From: Rugalucina vietnamica
Taxonomy: Eukaryota > Mollusca > Bivalvia > Lucinida > Lucinidae
Assembly (NCBI GenBank): GCA_964017185.1
Contig: OZ024875.1
Span: 63,793,043 to 63,857,042 of the forward strand
Length of the DNA: 64,000 bases
Reading direction: 5' to 3'
Both the position numbers and the translations under genes were made by a program. This document shows, in pieces, positions 21,659 through 32,612 of the stretch. Under the pieces are notes generated by a model that had not been told where the DNA came from, ran no database searches, and saw only the letters and a program-made list of their open reading frames with translations. Position 1 is the stretch's first letter. The number at the start of each line of letters is the position of its first letter.

Positions 21659-23852
21659 ATGTCCGACGGACCAGATTTGACCAACAGAGATCCAAATTCA
21701 ATTAATCCGCATTTACAAGTAAGTTGTACTAATGATCGAAGAAAATGACAAAAAATACTTAATAGGAAATAGTCCGATTCGTTTTTGTTTCTTTCATTAT
21801 TTTTTAAAGTTTGCATAGAAAAATTACAATCGGGGACAAACCTTAATTAAGATTAAGTCAAATATCAGTTAAACCAACCAACATTGGATGACTATATTAA
21901 AGAATCAAACAAGTTTACAATGTGCATTTAAAATACATGGATTCGTGCTGCCACAATGAACGACAAGTTGGCTTCTTTAAAAAGAAACCAATGAAAAGGT
22001 CAGCAGCCGTTTGTTATAAGAGATTGTAATAATTCATTTTAGTTGGTTGGGGCCGGAGCTTCTTGTCTGTTGCTTGGCCCACCGGGGTCCAACTGGTGTT
22101 TTTCTTTTGCTCCGGAGTTAGTAAGTTATTCGGCGCCCAGGGATCTCCATCGTCGGGTGATTGATGATTCATTGACTAGTTAGAGATTCACCACGAAGAC
22201 CGAAGAACTAACTAAATGTTATGAACCACTGCAGAAGCTGAAGGTGAGGTTAGGCGCCTGTAAAACCGGTTTAAGCCCGCCAGTAACTTTGTGTTACTGA
22301 TCGCTCCAAGGCGATACTTCTGTGGTGGTTCTTTTTGTTTTATGTCTTGGTGTTTAAAAAATTTTTGTGCTGTTGGCGCCTTATGTGTGTTTTCATAGTT
22401 TTAGTTAAGTTAAGGTAACTGAGTGGCCACCTATTGGGAAAATAGCTGCTCATTCGGCTTACGATATGTTTCATGGTATAAGTGCCTGATTGTTAGTTTG
22501 TTTTTTTCCCACCTCGGTTTTTGGAGTGGGAATCTTTTTCTGATTGCGCCTTTTCCTGATCTTTGCCTACTTGTATCCCTTTGCTCTAGATTTCAGTGTT
22601 GTTGATTCTCTGGTTCGTCATTAATTTAGATTCTCTTTCATTTCAGTTTCGTTTCCTATACATGAATGTCGTTTCTTGTAATGAACATTGACCAGTGTGT
22701 GTATCTGTTGCTCAAGGCAATGACCAAAATTTTTGATGTTATGGAATGAAAGCCAATACTAAAGGGAACACGATTACAATCAATATGTCGATTTGTAGAA
22801 AACCAATTTGCAGTGAAGTCAATTTGTGACAGAGTTCTGAGTTTTGACCTGCAGCCACACTACCAGAAATAGACCTATAGTGCGATGTGATGGACTTAAA
22901 GTCAGCCGTATAGAGTTTCTATAGTTTCTGTACCCCTTATCAGGGTATATACGATGTAAACCTAGATGCGCTATGATAAGCAGTCACCACGATCGAGACT
23001 GCTAGCTAGATATTTACTGCTATTTGACGGGGAGTGTCAACATTTGATAAATTAAATTGATTGCGGTGAACTGTCTAGTCACTATAAACGGGTTCACTAG
23101 TTTTTAGTAAGCGCTTTATGTGACAAAACGCGTAATTGAGGGAGAGCAGTCGATCATGGGTACAATTTTCTTCATATTCAAAGTAAACACTGTGGAAAAG
23201 GTCCTGAGGGACCTTTTCCAATGAGAAAAGAAGAGTAGAATGATATAGTCATCTTGTTCCTCGTGTCTGTTGAAACATGGTGTCTCAGTTAGGATTTTAA
23301 TTTAATCATACCATTTCCTGTGCCTTCTATTCTTAGTATGCTACATGCATATGTTTCATTACCTTTCATACTTTGCATTTGTACATTCAGTGACATCATG
23401 GATACATATAATTTCTCTCATTTCATACAAGATCTTGTTTTAATCAGCAATAAGATCTGCCCCATCTCTTCCGAATGTTTTACTTGCTCCCACAGGATCT
23501 TAGTTTTTCAATTTCTTTATTTCAGTGTATGTTCGAAGATGTCTTAGCGGAGCCTGAGGGGACACACAGTATCGACTGCGTCTGGAAACTTTCCTATACC
23601 TGCTTCAATCTCTGGAAGAGTCTCTGCTACAAGATCGCCACACTACTCTGTGGGATATTCATTGCCACGGGATGGGGGTGTGAGTTCGCCATGGTTTCCT
23701 TTCAACACATATGGTATTTCACGCCGTGCTTCAAGCTTTTGGACATCAACTGTGGGTGCATGAAGAAATTGTGGACCCAGTGTGTCAATTGCTACCTAGA
23801 ACCCATCTGCACAGCTTGTGGACTATTCTTCCATGCCTTTAAGAAGGGTTAA
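21659..23852 (+). CDS. CAV: Caveolin-family protein, gene 5
   Basis: Exon 1 is 21659..21718 (20 codons, MSDGPDLTNRDPNSINPHLQ), then donor GTAAGT, intron 21719..23525, acceptor TTTCAG, and exon 2 at 23526..23852 (108 codons plus TAA), giving 128 residues. The signature is FEDVLAEPEGTHSIDC, the scaffolding-like stretch CVWKLSYTCFNLWKSLCYK, and the hairpin region runs from IATLLCGIFIATGWGC to FQHIWYFTPC. The tail is YLEPICTACGLFFHAFKKG. It has 13 cysteines in exon 2. The last residue is Gly where genes 4, 6 and 7 have Asn. The intron carries a reverse-strand R1 repeat at 22042..22583. A TATA box lies at 21549 and an AATAAA at 24091. Confidence 0.94.
22042..22583 (-). repeat. R1 dispersed repeat, copy 5
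   Basis: Long reverse-strand copy inside the gene 5 intron, from GGTTGGGGCCGGAGC through GGATCTCCATCGTCGGG and CCGGTTTAAGCCC to CCTGATCTTTGCCTACTTG. Confidence 0.82.
23193..23220. repeat. Short perfect hairpin
   Basis: Arms TGGAAAAGGTCC / GGACCTTTTCCA with loop TGAG, inside the gene 5 intron. Role unknown. Confidence 0.6.
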
Positions 23853-24090
23853 GATATGATTTGTGCTATAGAATAAGTGTGTTGAACACTTTCTGACCCC
23901 AGTACGCATGATACACACAAAACAACTCAGTTTGTTTGTAAGAATATTCTCTCAGGTAAATGCGATCTTTATCTGAATGGTGTGGTTAACGCTGTTTCGA
24001 GTTTTGCTCAAGCAATACTACAAGTGTCTTTTTGATTATTATAAATATTTCTTTTTACTGTTTTTATCAATTTTGTGATATTTTCAGAGC

Positions 24091-24096
24091 AATAAA
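24091..24096 (+). promoter_or_regulatory. Polyadenylation signal candidate for gene 5
   Basis: AATAAA about 240 bp after the stop codon, followed by T-rich sequence. Confidence 0.5.
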
Positions 24097-24314
24097 ATTT
24101 ATTTATCCATTCTGGTGTTAAATTTTTCATAAAGTAAGGATTATAGATACAACAAACTCGCTTTTGTTTTCAATCATTGTGTGACTGTACGGTTCCACTC
24201 CATACAAAAGCACAATGTTATGTGATTCTTTACCTGTGAAGCTATGATAACATGGAATAACCGTGACTCTATTTTCTTGTTTATGAGATCCTCATTCTGA
24301 AGAAGCTTTATATA

Positions 24315-25093
24315 AAAAGGTACAAGAAGGCAATGATCAGGAAAAGGCGCAATTAGAAAGAAATTCCCACTCCAAAAACCGAGGTGGGAAAAACTAAATT
24401 GACAGTTACCCAAACATAAATAAAAATATGAAAACATACACAAGGTTCAAACAGCACAAAAATTCGACTCCAAAACATAAAACAAATGGAACCACAGCAG
24501 ACGTATCGCCTTGGAACGATCAGCAATAAAAATTACTGGGGGGGAGGGGGCTTAAACCGGTTTTACAGGCGCCTAACCTCACCATCATCGCAAAGATATA
24601 TTTACAGTGTTCAAAACACTCACGTTTAGAAACATAATTCTTAGCAATGTTTAAAGTATTTGACCCCGTTTAGGAATGTGTCTTTGATTTAGACTTATCA
24701 TGTAAATTTTCGAAATTACAGTACAATAGTCTGGCTTTCGATGCCGGTTTTAAAAGGGCTACTGATGCGGATTCATTACCCGAAATTGCGCAATATAGTC
24801 CATAAAATCTCCCTTTGAATGTTTTACTGCTTCCAAAGGATCAGACCTTTATTCTTTTCTGCAGTCGTACACAACATTTAGTTAGTTGTTCTGTCCTGGT
24901 GGTGAATTATCAAGAAAAAACAAAAAGATCATAATAACCACCATGATGAATCAAAAACGAGGACTCACATCTATTCAGTAAGCTGCCAGACGATGGAGAT
25001 CCACGTACTGAAATCCGGAGCAAAGGAAAAACACCAGCTGAACCCCGGTGGGCCAAGCAACAGACAGGAAGCTCCGGTTCCAACCAATTAAAA
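24315..25093 (+). repeat. R1 dispersed repeat, copy 6, with another repeat inside
   Basis: The left part (24315..24590) ends at CAGGCGCCTAACCTCACC. The family resumes at about 24862 with CAGTCGTACACAACATTTAG and runs to CTCCGGTTCCAACCAA. Between them lies a reverse-strand copy of the repeat seen at 1141 and 1501 (24596..24862), so that repeat was inserted into R1. Confidence 0.75.
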
Positions 25094-25496
25094 TGCATAG
25101 CTTTATGTCGGGGCCATCATAGTGTCTGACCGTGCAATTAAAGAAGGCAGCATAATTATCAACCATGATTGAGTTAAAAACTAAGCATGCAGACCGTCGC
25201 AACCTATACGTCTGTAAATTGTAATGATTTTTCTGAACTGAAAAGAAATATTCCTTTCTATAAGATTCTTAAATTTGTAAACCAAGTCACCATAAAATTC
25301 TGATCACTTAAAAGCGTCTTTAACGTAACATTAAATTTGGAAATTAATTCATAGTGTCTGCGATAAAATTTAGAAAATGTTTTTCGAAGTTTATGATACC
25401 GATAGCCCTGCTGGAGAAGATTGGCAGTTAAATATTTACTTTGCGCGTTGAAGTCTTAAGTTGAACAAAACGTTGCGTATTTATCAACTTTATTAA
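25094..25496. other. Spacer, nothing recognised
   Basis: AT-rich sequence between an R1 copy and the TTAA-flanked element. No open frame or repeat stands out. Confidence 0.3.
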
Positions 25497-25897
25497 GGCC
25501 CGCTCAGACCACAACGTATTAGCCAACGTATGAGCAGCGTATGAAAAAACACCTATTACGTTATTGTACGTTGTCATACGCTGTTCATTCTATGCTAAAA
25601 ATCCGGAAAATGCTTTTTCTGAACGTATGCAAAGCGTATGCTTAGCGCACGGAACGTATGTCTAACGTATGAGTAGCTTATTCATAACGTATCCCTGGCG
25701 TATCATGACTTTTAACAGCGTATGACAGTGTGCGCCCAGCGTTAGCATAGCGTTTGTGACTTATTAGGAGCGTATGAACAACGTACGTCTGACGTATTCC
25801 AAACGTATGCACAGCGTGCTTCTAACGAACTTGACGTTCTTCAAAAAGGGAGTCAAACATATATCCAGTAAAAATGGAAAATAAATAAATAAATAGA

Positions 25898-25944
<47 letters not shown>

Positions 25945-27186
25945 AAGGAAATTAAAATGACCAAAGTAATCGACACACCTGATTCTTCGGGTGCATTTTG
26001 TGGATTTCTTATATCGTTTCTCAGAAGAATCATTTCCTAATTAGGTAGAACTGAGTTTATGGGTCACTTAACAAACAAAAGTGACAAAATCATCAATAAT
26101 GACAAATAATTGACTGGAGGATATAACTCATAAACTATACTTGATTGTGCAATAGTTCATCGTATTCGATACATATACGTGTTTTAGTGACTAAGCTTCC
26201 ATGCACACCAAAATCGAAACAAACAAATTGTCACTGCCTGTATTCTTGTCTTACTTGAGTAGACCAGGGTAACGTTTTTAAGATTCGCGTCTGTTTCTAT
26301 CTTAACACTTTTAACAGCTAAGGAAGTCTCCCGTAACAATTTCTCAACAACTTTTCATTTCTACAAAATGTAATTATTCGATACACGTACTGAAAATAAC
26401 CAGCATATTGTGGAATCTACCTGCTTAAATTTTCAGCTACCTTTGATATTCGGAAGTGACTTTAATATTCAACACATCTTTCATACTTTATATGTCGATA
26501 ATTTTATAAAGGGCCATCGAATATGAGCTTTGAAGGCATCTAGTTCTTACAAAAAATATTCTCTGGACAAGCGATAATACACCAGTGAATACAATTTATT
26601 GTGCAATTTGTTGTTGGCCGAGTATATTATTTTGATGCTTCCATGTGGCTATTTAATCATGAACACAGTCCCTATTCCTTCCATTTTTATACATAAAATC
26701 CAGAACGCTGACCGATGCGCTACGCGTAAGTTGTGCATACGCTGAGTACGTTCTTTGCACGTTTAACATACGCTGCGTACGTTCCGAGCACGCTGCTCGT
26801 ACGTTGGTAATGCGTTATGCATACGCTTCTCATACGCTAAACAAAAATCCAGGTGAGCTTTGGCGTACGACAACGTATGCGAACGTATAAGTAACTTACA
26901 GGTAACGTTCATGAACTTATGCATAACGTATTCGTTGCGTACGCCTAACTTATGAGTAACGTATTATCAGTACGTCGGCATACGTTGGGAATTTTGTGCA
27001 TGCACAGAATTTCTGGGCGTACACGACGTACGACAACGTATGCCAGCGTATTGTAGCGTACCCCTAACCAGGGCCCCTAACTTATGCAAAACTTATGCCG
27101 AACGTATGCAACGTACACCAACGTATGTACAAAATATCTCATACGTCGGCATACGTTGGCGCTATACGCTGTGGTGTGAGCACCCC
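25497..27186. mobile_element. TTAA-flanked transposon with CGTATG-rich ends
   Basis: TTAA lies at both ends (25493..25496 and 27187..27190). The terminal inverted repeats begin GGCCCGCTCAGACCACAACG on the left and GGGGTGCTCACACCACAGCG on the right (reverse strand). About 310 bp inside the left end and 490 bp inside the right end are packed with CGTATG, CGTACG and ACGTAT words in opposite orientation at the two ends. The middle is AT-rich, has a (TAAA)n tract and no transposase, so the element is non-autonomous. The TTAA target suggests piggyBac or Kolobok. Confidence 0.78.
25881..25945. repeat. (TAAA)n microsatellite
   Basis: About 16 tetranucleotide units with one interruption (TAGATAA), inside the TTAA-flanked transposon. 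Confidence 0.97.
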
Positions 27187-27309
27187 TTAACATACAGTAA
27201 GATACTCTAAGACATTGGATTTTTCATTTACCTTCCATTTACTTATTTTTCTAACAGGTTGTCTGGTCCTATCAGATTTTGCTTTGAAACCAGCTCGTCT
27301 ACATATATA

Positions 27310-27695
27310 CAAAAAGGTACAAGTAGGCAAAGATCAGGAAAAGGCGCAATCAGAAAAAGATTCCCACTCCAAAAACCGAGGTGGGGAAAAACCAAACTAA
27401 CAATCAGGTACTTATACCATGAAACATATCGTAAGCCGAATGAGCAGCTATTTTCCCAATAGGTGGCCACTCAGTTACCTTAACTTAACTAAAAATATGA
27501 AAACATACATAAGGCGCCAACAGCACAAAAATTTTAAACACCAAGACATAAAACAAAAAGAACCACCACAGAAGTATCGACTTGGAACGATCAGTAACAC
27601 AAAGTTACTGGCGGGCTTAAACCGGTTTTACAGGTACCTAACCTCACCCTCAGCTTCTGCAGTGGTTCATAACATTTAGTTAGTTATTCGGTCTT
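27310..27695 (+). repeat. R1 dispersed repeat, copy 7
   Basis: Forward copy from AAAAAGGTACAAGTAGGCAA to TAGTTAGTTATTCGGTC, about 120 bp after the TTAA element. Confidence 0.8.
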
Positions 27696-29023
27696 TTACT
27701 GGGACAAAATTGATTTCCTTCAGTAAAATACAATGTAGCAGCAAACTCCTTCTTCGATATTTGATTTCTATTTTACCAAAATAAGCCAAGTCATGGTTAA
27801 CGTTCCTACAATGTTTCATTTTATGAGAAATAATTATGAGATATGAGAAATTTGAGAACTTTAATGTTCATGATGCTATTTTTATAAAATTCTCGTACCC
27901 CAAATGAGTAGCCACGTACTGTATCAGTTTATAGTGCGTTTACACGTGAGGTCATGCTACAGTTTTAAGGATTTGCATGAAATTGGGCCGACACACATAC
28001 AACGACGGCATGCTTACATGGGTTTGAAACACAGCACGACTGCTTTGAAAAACATGATAGATTTTCAGAATTGAAGTATTGAACATTTACTTTTTACATT
28101 TCCCTATCCAATTATCCTTAAAAAGCAAATGTCTGTGTCAATATTAATCAGGCTTTTAAGTAAACAAAAGTAGGCACTTATGAATTTCACATAAAACTGG
28201 TTTCAATGAAAAAATATATATAACCACGTGCATAATGGTAAAGGTACCTTATGCCGTTGCGATTTTTATTGAGGACCAAGGTCAATTTTATCAAATTTTT
28301 ATCCATTTTTATACAGTATCCATTTCATCTGTAATGCTTTATGTTTTATTTGAATCAGGTTTAAATGATATTTGTGACAATGTATTTTATAGATGCATTT
28401 AATCAAACCTCAGTTTTGACAAGTACCTTCTACAAGAACTATACAATGAGCTAAGTCCCGAGAAAAACTTATGTTTTCGCTATTGCCCACCTGGCTGAAT
28501 GACCATGGAGGCTAGCTCATTGCATAGACATTAAAACTGGAATTCTTTAAGATTCAAACAAAAAAGTTGATATCATTTATCAGAAAACTAAGTTGCAGAT
28601 TAAACTGAAAAATGCCCAGGCCTATATAAGTAGCTTTTTTTTCTATTTGTGATCTCTCTTCTGATTTGAATTCAAATTTAAGGGGTTTGCCTTTAAAACG
28701 TAGCGTATGAGTTAGGGCACAAAACTAAAGGATGTGGCCCTGCATCATATTAAATCTTAGAAATTCCCGGAAGGCAGACTTATGTTAAATTTGATCGTAC
28801 CAATGCCTGGACTATTCTTACATCAATGGCGGTTATGCAAGGGTCTGTTCTACTGGCACCATCATTCTTCGAAAACTGCAATTGGTTTATCCATGATATG
28901 TCTCTGAATAATCAATTAAAGGAGCTTATTTGATTAAGGTTGATTTTTTATTTTTCATGAAATCGAATCCTCTTTCTATTCGCTTTAACTGTTGCTGCGG
29001 ACCGTTACTAACGCCAACTGGCA
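27696..29023. other. Spacer upstream of gene 6, no gene seen
   Basis: AT-rich, with no long frame and no repeat family of this window recognised. The right end should hold the gene 6 promoter. Confidence 0.35.
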
Positions 29024-29033
29024 TATATAAAAG
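29024..29033 (+). promoter_or_regulatory. TATA box of caveolin gene 6
   Basis: TATATAAAAG about 92 to 101 bp upstream of the ATG at 29125. Confidence 0.65.
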
Positions 29034-29124
29034 ATGGCGGGTCGGAAAGCGGTTCCACTGGAGAGCTAGCAAGGAATAGTAGAACAACAAATTATAGATT
29101 TAAAAATCAAAACTTACAGTAAAA

Positions 29125-30033
29125 ATGTCTCAAAAAATGGAGGTTGACTTAGTGAATAGAGATCCTAATCAGATTAATAACCATCTAGGGGTAAGTATTA
29201 GAAAATGCTTCTCAAAAATTAAATTGTTAAGATCTGAAAAGATTTTTTAACATAAAGAGTGAGAAAGTGTTCACAAATGACCTCATCTCTCCAAAACATA
29301 CAATAACGAAAATGACTCTTTGATTTAGTTAAATGGCAAATTTTATTCTATAAGTATCACTTTATATCTCTTAAAAGACATTTATCCAGATCATTGTTTA
29401 TTTATTTATTTTGCCTCCAATATACAATCACGGGCATCTGAAATTCCGTTTTAACTTATCTAAAGCTAGAAAAACGCTTGAATTCTATAAACTATTGGCA
29501 GTGAACTCCAAATGTTTTTGGGAGTGAACTCTCAATGTTTCTCACTTTCCCTAAAACATTTATGTCGCTTTTTAAGTGTTTTGATGGGCTAAAATGGAAC
29601 TTCAGATGCCCGTGATACAATATACGTAAAAACTACCAACATATACGTATAATAAAAATATAAAATATCTTTATCATTAAAACTATTCTTTGAAACTACT
29701 TTGCAGTGCACTTTCGAAGACGTACTTGGGGAACCTGAAGGCACCCACAGCATCGATTGCGTCTGGAAGCTCTCAAATACCTGCTTCAATCTGTGGAAAG
29801 GTCTTTGCTATAAGATCGCCACACTGCTCTGCGGAATCTGCATCGCGGCTGAATGGGGATGTGACTTCGCCATGATTTCCTTCCAGCATATATGGTTCTT
29901 TACGCCATGTTTCAAAGTCTTGGAAATCAATTGCGGTTGCGCGAAAAGGATCTGGAACCAATGTGTCACGTGCTGCTTGGAGCCTATTTGCACGAATATT
30001 GGTCTCTGTTTCCATATGTTCAAGAAGAACTGA
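29125..30033 (+). CDS. CAV: Caveolin-family protein, gene 6
   Basis: Exon 1 is 29125..29190 (22 codons, contains KMEVDLVNRDPNQINNHLG), then donor GTAAGT, intron 29191..29706, acceptor TTGCAG, and exon 2 at 29707..30033 (108 codons plus TGA), giving 130 residues. The signature is CTFEDVLGEPEGTHSIDC, the scaffolding-like stretch CVWKLSNTCFNLWKGLCYK, and the hairpin lies around CIAAEWGCDFAMISFQHIWFF. The tail is CCLEPICTNIGLCFHMFKKN. It has 15 cysteines in exon 2; the CG of the usual CxxCG motif reads IG here. Third of the forward tandem group, with a TATA box at 29024 and an AATAAA at 30329. A second in-frame ATG at codon 5 gives a start like that of gene 4 (MEVDLVNRDP). Confidence 0.94.
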
Positions 30034-30328
30034 GTTTATATTTGACCAAAACACTCAATTAACGCCATGGAATAAAAATGAAGAAAGCAAACCTGTGATT
30101 TCGTGCATATGTGAACTAAATCTGAATGAAGCATCCCTGATATTAAACATATTCCCTTTGATGGATATTTACAAACTTTCAGGAAACAGTTTTGAAGACT
30201 CATGAAGTATAAATTATTAAGTATCAATTTGTTATTTTAAATTCATTTTCTGTTTGGTGGATTTTTTTTTGTGTGTTTTACCTCCATTTTACATGAAATT
30301 TACAATATTTGTAAATAATCAAATTTGC

Positions 30329-30334
30329 AATAAA
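30329..30334 (+). promoter_or_regulatory. Polyadenylation signal candidate for gene 6
   Basis: AATAAA about 300 bp after the stop codon; a second AATAAA follows within 20 bp. Confidence 0.5.
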
Positions 30335-31190
30335 TTTTATTTATAATAAATCAACTGCGAAAGTTTGTTGCGAAAGTTGTTCTGCTGTAAAGTATAGACT
30401 ATATTAGGGCGATGATTGGGTCCCCGTAAAATCGATTAAAGTGCGTACTGCCCAGTACTGTCTTAGCTGACCGTTTGAAGATTGTTCTGCTGTAAAGTAT
30501 AGACTATATTTTCTTTCATAAAGTGTGTTTGGTGCTGCTTCGGAACGGCTTTGCAAATCAATAGCTTTATCTGTATGTTGCCTGTAAGTTTCTTAACATT
30601 TGTCTTTTTATCACTTCATGTTGGTGAATTTTTCAAGGTTACTTCTTGGTTTAAACGATATTTATTTCTAAAACATAATAATATTTCACATGACATATTT
30701 TAAAAATCGTGTCAGAATGGGTACACGAGTCCAACGTACTGGTTTTGCTCTCTCCGAATGTGTCTCGTTATTCCAAGATTCGATTAAAATGACATTAGAG
30801 CGTATTGGCAAAGTTGTAGTGGAAGTCTACGGAGGAAGAGATTCTGGCTTCGAAACCTGTCTGTTAAGAGAAAGACACTAATACTCACCATAGAGTTACT
30901 GTGGTTCTATTCAAGAGTTATGTTGTATTAACATAAGTGAAAATGTTTGTCAGAAACTCACAAAATTTGCATGTAATATTGTTATGCATCGTTCAAATTG
31001 CTGGTTGCTACATGTACAAAATCAAGTCACTGGCACTTGCTGTCAAATTTACGCCCATTTGCTGTTACGAAACTAAAATGTTAAATAGCCCGATAACTAT
31101 CACATGTCATTGAAAATTAGCTCACCTGACCCACCAGGCCGACCAAGTAGACCTATAGTGCACATAATATGTTCAGGCTCCAATCTACAT
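30335..31190. other. Spacer with a short local duplication
   Basis: The phrase TTGTTCTGCTGTAAAGTATA occurs twice, at about 30377 and 30484. No gene recognised. Confidence 0.4.
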
Positions 31191-31935
31191 CTAAAAAGAT
31201 ACAAGTAGGCAATGATCAGGAAATGGTGCAATCAGAAAGAAATTCCCACTCCAAAAACCAAGATGGGAAATTAGGTAAGAAAACATATCGTAAGCCGAGT
31301 TAGCAGCTATTTCCCAATAGGCGGCCACTCAGTTACCCGAACGTAGCTAAACTCTGAAAACGTACATAAGGTTCAAACAGCACAAAAACTCGACTCAAAA
31401 ATATAAAACAATTAGAATCACAACAGAAGTATCACATTGGAACAATCAGTGATATAAAATTACTGGTTAACCCGGTTAAACAGGGCCCTAACCTTACCCT
31501 CATCTTCTGCAATGGTTCACAACATTTAGTTAAAAAGTACAAGTAGGCAATGATCAGGAAATGGCGCAATCAGAAAGAAATTTCCACTCCAAAAACCGAG
31601 GGGTGGGAGAAAACTAAAATGAAATTTAGGTACTTATACCAAGAAAACATATCGTAAGCCAGATGAGCAGCTACACCCCAATAGTTACTTAGTTGTTCGA
31701 TTCTTGTGGTGAATCTCTGACTAGTAAATGAATCATCAAGGGCAAACAAATAAATCATGATAACCACCATGATGAATCAAAAACGAGGACTCGCAGATTC
31801 AGTAAGCTGCCCGACGATGGAGATACCTGCGCGACAAATAACTTACTGAAAATCAGGAGCCAAAGAAAAACACCAGTTGAACCACGGTTCAAGCAACAGA
31901 CAAGAAGCTTCGGCCCCAACCAACTAAAATGAACA
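31191..31935 (+). repeat. R1 dispersed repeat, copy 8, internally duplicated
   Basis: The family starts at 31191 and runs to about 31530, then restarts at about 31534 (AAGTACAAGTAGGCAATGAT), loses its middle, and continues to GGCCCCAACCAACTAAAATG. It abuts a reverse-strand Penelope-like reverse transcriptase fragment on the right. Confidence 0.8.
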
Positions 31936-31965
31936 GCTTTAAGTCGAGGCCATCATGGAGTCTGT

Positions 31966-32235
31966 ATATCTGTGGTGTTGGCTTTATTCAAGTGTAGTTC
32001 AGGTGAATAAATATGATTGACCATGCCTTCAAAATAAGGATTGTCAATGTTCAAAAAGTCATCGAGATACCTGGATGTCGAATTCAGCCCTCGATAACAT
32101 CAGCTTGATTGTTATGGTTAAGAGATTCCATGAAATCTTTTTCGTAGCAGTCTGAAAATAAATCACCTTCGAGAGGATCGTAATTTGTGCCCATCGGAAT
32201 TCCAATACTTTTACCACCTAAACCCAAATCGTCCT
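31966..32235 (-). mobile_element. Penelope-like reverse transcriptase fragment, reverse strand
   Basis: Reading the reverse strand gives GIPMGTN, YEKDFMESLNH, QADVIE and NPYFEGMVNHIY, matching the better preserved copy at 59397..60204. Stops and frameshifts break it. The assignment to Penelope-like elements is from pattern memory; another retroelement class is possible. Confidence 0.65.
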
Positions 32236-32267
32236 TAAGGCATTTGAAACAGGGTATTCAGCGTTTT

Positions 32268-32612
32268 TTATAGAAAGTATGTCTTGGTTCCGGCAGACAA
32301 GGCCGCAAACAATGTTGTTGTAGGTTTCATTATATTAATACCTTAAAACAGCAATTTGATAGTACAAGGGCTTATCAGGAGACAGATAGTGATGAAATGT
32401 CTGTAGTTAATGCTCACTTAAACGAATTACCAGTTAAGTTTTCTGTTTGTGTCATTGAAGGCCAAAACAAACTTCCTACGATGGCTTCACAAAAGACCGT
32501 ATAAGGCTAGATTTATTGCTAATTCTAGTTCTTGTACTACCACTGAACTTTCTAAATTATTACTTTCCTGTCTTACTGCTATCAAATCTCATGTCGTACG
32601 ATATTTTCAAAT
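32268..32612 (+). mobile_element. Penelope-like reverse transcriptase N-terminal fragment, forward strand
   Basis: RKYVLVPADKAANNVVV followed in broken frames by QQFDSTRAYQETDSDEM, VNAHLNELPVKF and SSSCTTTELSKLL. This is the part upstream of the palm domain in the same family as the neighbouring reverse-strand fragment, so the two halves lie head-to-head and the element is rearranged. Confidence 0.6.
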
